In this document: positions 58,702-64,000 of the stretch, in pieces
Numbering within the stretch: the stretch's first letter is position 1
How the letters are laid out: each line of letters begins with the position of its first letter
DNA from: Ectocarpus siliculosus
Taxonomy: Eukaryota > Sar > Phaeophyceae > Ectocarpales > Ectocarpaceae
Length of the DNA: 64,000 nt
Assembly (NCBI GenBank): GCA_000310025.1
Contig: FN649749.1
Location: forward strand, 481,193-545,192
Direction of reading: 5' to 3'
Made by a program: the position numbers and the translations under genes
Notes under the pieces: model-generated
What the model saw: only the letters and a program-made list of their open reading frames with translations
Database searches by the model: none
Told to the model about the DNA's origin: nothing

Positions 58702-61700
58702 ATGGTTGATGTCACAACTTCAATTATTAAACTGGCATTGTTGCTTGCGAAAGTGCCAGAATCCGTGCGGATAAATCGGGACCAATGTCAACTTCTAGTT
58801 GACCGAATTTCATCTCTCGCCGGGCATTTGGAGAGGATGCACGGCATGAACGACGAGGAACAGCTTGAACAAAGCCATCAGGTGAGCCAATCTATAACGA
58901 TCGAACTGGACCTTGCATGGTAAAATCCACCTCCATTCCCCCGCCCCCCAAAATTGATCGTTCCCTACAGCAACAGCAGTCAGTGCAGTAATGACGTATG
59001 TTTTTAGTCAACAGTAGTCTACTTATCTACGTAGGTATCCGCCCCCATGGCATGGTACAAGTGGGACAAAGTGTTTCGAAGCTTGGGCAACCCAGCTGGA
59101 CTCACAGGGTTGTGCACTGGGGAATGAGGTTATTGAACAGACGAAGGGACAGAAAAAGCCTCTGTCTTAGATATATATATGTAGTGTAGACACGGAGAGG
59201 GTTGGAATGTAGACTACTTCGGAGTACTAAGTTTGTCCAGCTCGTTGTCTCGCCCTTCGCAGCGAGCGATGTGATGCCAATCAAGGCCACTGGCAATATT
59301 CTACAGAGTTTCCTGAAGCTTCTGTGTACCGAGTTGTTGTTCTTCGAGACACTCGCCACCCCCTACAAACAAACGTAGGAAAGTTCTGAGAAGCAGTCGA
59401 CGCTTTTGTGCAGCGATACACATTATATTTACTGTGCTGGCGGTCGTGGAAAGTCAGAAACAAATAACGAGACAAAACCAGTTGATTAAACAACTACAAT
59501 AGGCCAACCACGGTGCTCTTGTGTATTGGTACAACGAGAGCAGGATTGCCTCGTTCGGGCCCATGCAGTTTTGGTGGAATGCCAAGAGTTCATGCGGAGC
59601 TTCGAAGACGGCAAGTGGATGGTCAAGGCCTTGAAGAAAGACAAGCACGCAGAAACATTTCAAGTTCTGCACGAAAGCTTAACCTACATCTTCCAGGTAC
59701 CCTGCCGTCCTTCTCAGGATTGAATGTGTTTCTCTCTCAAACCGCCGACAGACATATATTTGTTCTTGTGTTTTCATACCCACAAGATGAGACGTCTCAT
59801 CCAAGAGACGCTTCGCTACAGAAAATACACGACACATCGCATGAAGGGTGTTGAACGGTTACACCTGTTAAGTGCAATGTCGGAAGAAGAATCGGCGATT
59901 CGTTGCTAAACGAAGGCGCACCTATCTATGCATATTAGGCTAGGCTGCAAGAAGTTATTGGGTGTGAAGCCGTGTCGAGCGAATCCGCGTCTCGGTCACA
60001 TCACCAAGTGCCCCCTGAAAGATTCTGATTGCGGTTAATATTTAACCCATGTAAAGCATTGCATGGTTCCGCCACATTGTCAACGAAATGTATTGCGTCC
60101 CCCAAAACCAAAAGCTAAACAACATCAAATACTCAAGACGAAACACATCCAACACCCTCGCATCACCACCCAAGGAGTCAGAGGTATTGTCAACCCTCTA
60201 CCGGTGACAATGCAGCATCCTATCAAGTAACAAAGATTCCAGGCTTTCTCTAGGTTCCACGAAAACAATGCAACCGGTGAATACTGACAATCCATTAAGT
60301 CTACCCACCTTGGCGGTTATCTCGTGGTTTCCGCTCCAAAACACAGAATCTCCATCTAGAGATCGACTACCACTCCCTCAAGAAACAAAGCGCTCAAGCT
60401 GAAATGAGGGACGTCGCGCATGTGGAGGATCAACTGGCTTCTGTAGCGGCCAACATGGAGGTGAGGGGGTTGCACCACTTACACTTAGTGAATCCACATA
60501 CGTACATATTGCCATGCGGTGATTGTCACCATGATGATAGTGATACTGAAACGACCTTGGCTCGAGGGATCGCACATCAAGCATATTTGTCATTTCTCGT
60601 ACAATAGTATCGTGTCGCACGCTCGATATGCCAACTCTGATGTGTTCCGCCTAGCCTGGAACGTGGTGGGCAGGGGAACAAGGCGGGTGGACAGAATGGC
60701 GGCGGATATTTGCTTAACTGTATCGTGTGATTACGGTGGTGACAAAAGTGGTACACTTTTTCTTCGCTTGAGCAACTGATATTTCAGGAATTCATTAGGC
60801 CAAATAGCCCAAGATATTCGAAAAAGTATCATCTGTTTCAAGAATATAGTTAACGGAACTCGCACCCTCCGACATGGTTTCTGTCCTGGTTTTCGATCGA
60901 GCAGAAACTGGAACAATCGGTCACAAGAATGACCGACGAGAGCAAGAAGCAGCACGACGATGTCCTGGCTGCCCTTAAGCATGTTAGGATCTACAAAAAA
61001 ACGTTAGACCAAGATCAGCTGAAATCGTGAGTTCGTATTTTACATCCCCCAAGTTCCCACGTGTACTACCCGTTATACCACACATTCAGCAAACACTCCA
61101 TCACCACCAGGCAATGTGTAGGGGACACTAAGAACGAAAACTTGAACCGCACGCCCTCGATAGCCAACCGCGGATACAGTCGTAGTGCGTTTGTCGATAA
61201 CCTCGTCCCAGAAGGCGTGGACCGTATGGCCTCTCTTCATGTTCAAATTGACTTGTTTCCGCCTCACTCCATAATCGCCGTTATTGCATCCCTTCGAGGT
61301 GCTAGTGTTCTTGAGAATGCCAGAGAAAACAATCTCTTGGAAGGCGACAGTGAAACTTCCACGGGGCCTGGGACACCCCCCCCACACCCGCATGGTGCCA
61401 AAGGGGAGCATGGACAAGAAGAGAAGAACGAAGGTGAGCGGAGCGGCACAACAACGACAGCGTGCAAGCTGCAACCAAGATCGATCTCGATAGAGTGGAA
61501 AGATTAGATTGCTCTCATCGACACCCCCCTCTTGGAAAAACGATGTCAGATCACATGCCACCATCGAAGTTCGTAGTAAAAACACTTTTAACGCTTCACA
61601 ATCCTTCTGTCACTTACCCTAATCTCACACCACATTTCCACTTGCACTACATGTGCCTCGTCAACACAGTGCCGCAGGATGCCACCGGTGCCATCCACCC

Positions 61701-63153
61701 TCAAGCAAGGCTCACACCTGGGCGGCCACCGAAGCCCGGCGTGAACGCTACAGCGGTCCAATCTGTCGCAAGCAAAGCTGTCAATGGAAGGGCTCTAGGG
61801 CCTTCCCTCCACATTAAGCCCTATAGTCAGAGCTATGGGGTAGGGCTAGCCGCAGGTGTGATGGCAGGTGGCTGGCTAGCGGATGCAGGTTTAGCGAGCG
61901 GGGCAAGCGCCGGAGATGGCGGGGCCAAGCGCGGCGAATATGAGGTATGTTTCTCCAAATCACATCATTTTCTACCCGAATGCCCCTCTACGCAACTGAT
62001 GTTCTCGTCGAGTTCTAACGAAGGATTTATTTTTCTTGGTATCGCAGGTCTCGTTCGGGGAGGGGCCGATGGGGATGTCCCTGAAAAACGTCGATGCCCG
62101 TGCTGAGGTATCGAAGACAGAACAAGGTGAGAGTGAAGGAAAACTGTCGGCTGCACGTATATCAACCGTGTAAACATTGGCATCTCTCCTTGTCGTAAAA
62201 GTCGAGGAAACAAACTACAATGCAACGGTATGAGGTGAAGTGTTGCGTTACATCATTGACACCGCGACTCACTTGCCCATGTTTTCTCTCTACAATTCTC
62301 AAGGGGGGGCTGCTGCTGCCGCTGGTGTGCGCCCCGGAGACAACGTTTCCGGCATAAATGGAAGGATTCCGTTGGGTTATACGCAAGTCATGGGTACTTT
62401 GCCTACCACGCCGCGCCCTGTTCGAATCTGCTTCACTCGGGGCCAAGGTTCAACAATAAGTCCCGGAGGACCTGGGAAGAAATCACACGCATCGACCTGG
62501 GCTTCTAACGCTGTAACTGCTGGGGTCCACCATCCGGCGGGAGACAAGTGAGTTTTTCATATATATGTAGTATGTAGTGTGTTGGTGTGACTCGTGAGTG
62601 GTGCTCTCAACGTCCTTGTGCGATTTTAATCACCCGTTGGGCGAGAGATGCTTTTGAAAGCGACATCACCACTTTCACCGAATTACTTGCAATGTCGGTG
62701 CTGGTGAGCATCTCCGACTACACACGTGAATACAGACTACCACCCCCATAGGCACCGCCCTTACCTTAATGCAGACCATTGTAATACCCTACACGTCTCT
62801 GCTTCCGCTTGCTCTACCGTGACGAACAATGACGTTGAAACGCGCACGTTGGGGATCCTTTTCTGGAGGCTTCGCGTGGCGTCACCCATACTGATAGCCA
62901 AACAATATCTCATAGTGGGTTGTTTTTTCGAAAAAAGCATGCACGTTGTGAGTTAGTCGCACCTCCGCATTGGTTTTGGTTGTTGATGCCATTTCTTTGC
63001 GGATCTCTTAGACCCGTGGTCACACGTTTGGCACGCTGGAGCTCCAATCTTCGTTGGCGTGACCATGAACCTCGTGATGGGTGCCCTATCACGTTACTTC
63101 GAAGTAAAGTCATTGTGGGACGTGAAGAGTGCGTTGAATTCGAGCGTGCCTAG
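58702..63153 (+). CDS. MLKL-NTD/HeLo-like helical bundle joined to a PDZ-like domain
   Basis: Not a gene with a name I know. The model has nine exons, 478 aa: 58702-58881, 59544-59696, 60347-60460, 60905-61026, 61306-61433, 61670-61944, 62048-62126, 62304-62547, 63012-63153; all phases agree. Residues 1-150 form an amphipathic helical bundle ('INRDQCQLLVDRISSLAGHL', 'ECQEFMRSFEDGKWMVKALK', 'AETFQVLHESLTYIFQNLHL') that resembles the N-terminal four-helix domain of MLKL, plant helper NLRs and fungal HeLo proteins. A charged coiled region follows ('KLEQSVTRMTDESKKQHDD'), then a Pro/Gly linker. A PDZ-like module is split over exons 7-8: 'SFGEGPMGMSLKN', 'AGVRPGDNVSGINGRIPLGY', 'RPVRICFTRG'. A membrane or signalling scaffold is likely. 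The last exon is uncertain. Confidence 0.65.
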
Positions 63154-64000
63154 GCAGCTCAGTCGCACTTCGCGTACAAGCAGACCATTCGTCGCACATC
63201 CATACGAATTATATGTACTTGTCTTGTCCATGTCCACCGGTTGCTTAGAGGGGTTCTTCTGGAGATATACGCGCAGGCCTCCTTGTCATCAACAACCTGG
63301 GTGCGAAGCCAGGGGTGGGACGAACTTCCTCCGCCAGAGACAGAAGATTGTGCACAGGCGGAGGTGAGGCCTGCGAGTCGTTGGGGATGGACAAAGAGGG
63401 AAGGTCAATAGATAGCTGTGCCGCCGCTTAGGGATGTCTCGTTGTAGTAGAACGAAGCACGGTTGACACCTCCGATCGCAAACCATTGTTTGGCAGGGTA
63501 CAACCAAAGAAAACCGTTCAGGAAGTGACATTGGGTTGGAACGCTGGTCTGGTGTGCGCATCGGGAGAAAAAACAAGGTATGTCGCTCTGGCTTGATCGT
63601 ACGCATCACGAAACGATGACTGCGGTCGGTCGCAAGCACAACTATTGTGGGTAGTAGGTACATCATTGAGGCTGTTTTGGGGATGTTTCGCATTAAAGGC
63701 CCAATGCCAGACAAAAGCATCGCTTCAAATGTTTGTAACGTGAAGGCGACGACAACAACAACAACAACAACATGTACTCATCCCTCAGAGCCATGTGTAC
63801 TGACCTATTCGCGAGTTTGCACTTTGACCACGCCCCCAAGGCAACAGCTCGACCGCAATGAAACGGCTGGCCGGTACAGAGTACATGATCCTGCTGCGCT
63901 TGTCCCAATGATTCGGGGTGCCTGCCTTCGATGCAACCGTTGCTGTCGGCACCAAAAACGTTAGGTTGTAGAAATCCGCCTTCCGGGAAACGGGATGGTG
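63154..64000. other. Right end of window, no gene recognised
   Basis: About 850 bp downstream of the tentative stop of the PDZ gene. No coding gene seen on either strand. If the last exon of that gene is misassigned, its true 3' end could lie here. Confidence 0.4.
63751..63771. repeat. (ACA)n microsatellite
   Basis: Run of seven or so ACA units, gacaacaacaacaacaac. Confidence 0.9.

Noticed and set aside
63059-63260. Alternative reading of the last PDZ-gene exon ('HAGAPIFVGVTMNLVMGAL')
   Set aside because: It looks protein-like, but its phase does not fit the donor at 62547, whereas the chosen frame does; left as an uncertainty in the gene model.
1-64000. CRISPR arrays, rRNA genes, bacterial operons
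   Set aside because: No regularly spaced direct repeats or rRNA-like segments were seen; spliced genes and plastid presequences show that this is eukaryotic nuclear DNA.

Overview
This is nuclear DNA of a eukaryote, most likely a brown alga or a close ochrophyte (stramenopile) relative. The genes are rich in GT-AG introns of roughly 130-1500 bp. Neighbouring genes mostly alternate strand. Five of the eight host genes begin with a signal-peptide-like stretch ending in a phenylalanine motif (TSAFVVP, SGFLAP, KAFVQP, SAFVPH, LSFSTP), the bipartite presequence that takes proteins into a red-alga-derived secondary plastid. The species is an inference; the plastid-type presequences and protein families are read from the sequence.

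The left part (1-14.6 kb) is repetitive. Positions 1-2056 form a near-perfect inverted repeat: two 756-bp arms around a 544-bp centre. From 3041 to 14030 lie two Ty3/gypsy-type chromodomain retroelements, both on the minus strand. The first keeps its 3' LTR but is cut off within the RNase H/RT region. It directly abuts a longer copy with gag, protease, RT, RNase H, integrase, chromodomain and both LTRs, which carries many frame breaks. The right-hand LTR is itself interrupted by a 992-bp insert with 19-bp terminal inverted repeats. Sequence related to the inverted-repeat element and its right flank recurs at 14.2-14.6 kb. No gene was found from 14.6 to 18.7 kb.

The right part (18.7-64 kb) is a gene cluster: ClpB-type disaggregase (-), ABC-F ATPase (+), HCF101-like Fe-S carrier (-), RAD23 (+), thioredoxin-fold/GST-domain protein (-), HCF136/Ycf48 photosystem II assembly factor (+), ribosomal protein L18 (+), and a protein joining an MLKL-NTD-like helical bundle to a PDZ-like domain (+). 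I built exon models by eye. In seven of the eight genes the exon phases close exactly from start to stop; the GST-domain gene needs one frame break.

Functionally, ClpB, ABC-F, HCF101, the GST-domain protein and HCF136 all look plastid-targeted and cover proteostasis, plastid translation, photosystem I Fe-S assembly, redox chemistry and photosystem II assembly. They are interleaved with two cytosolic/nuclear housekeeping genes (RAD23, RPL18). Three gene pairs are divergent and could share promoters. A tRNA-related SINE with target-site duplication sits in a ClpB intron.
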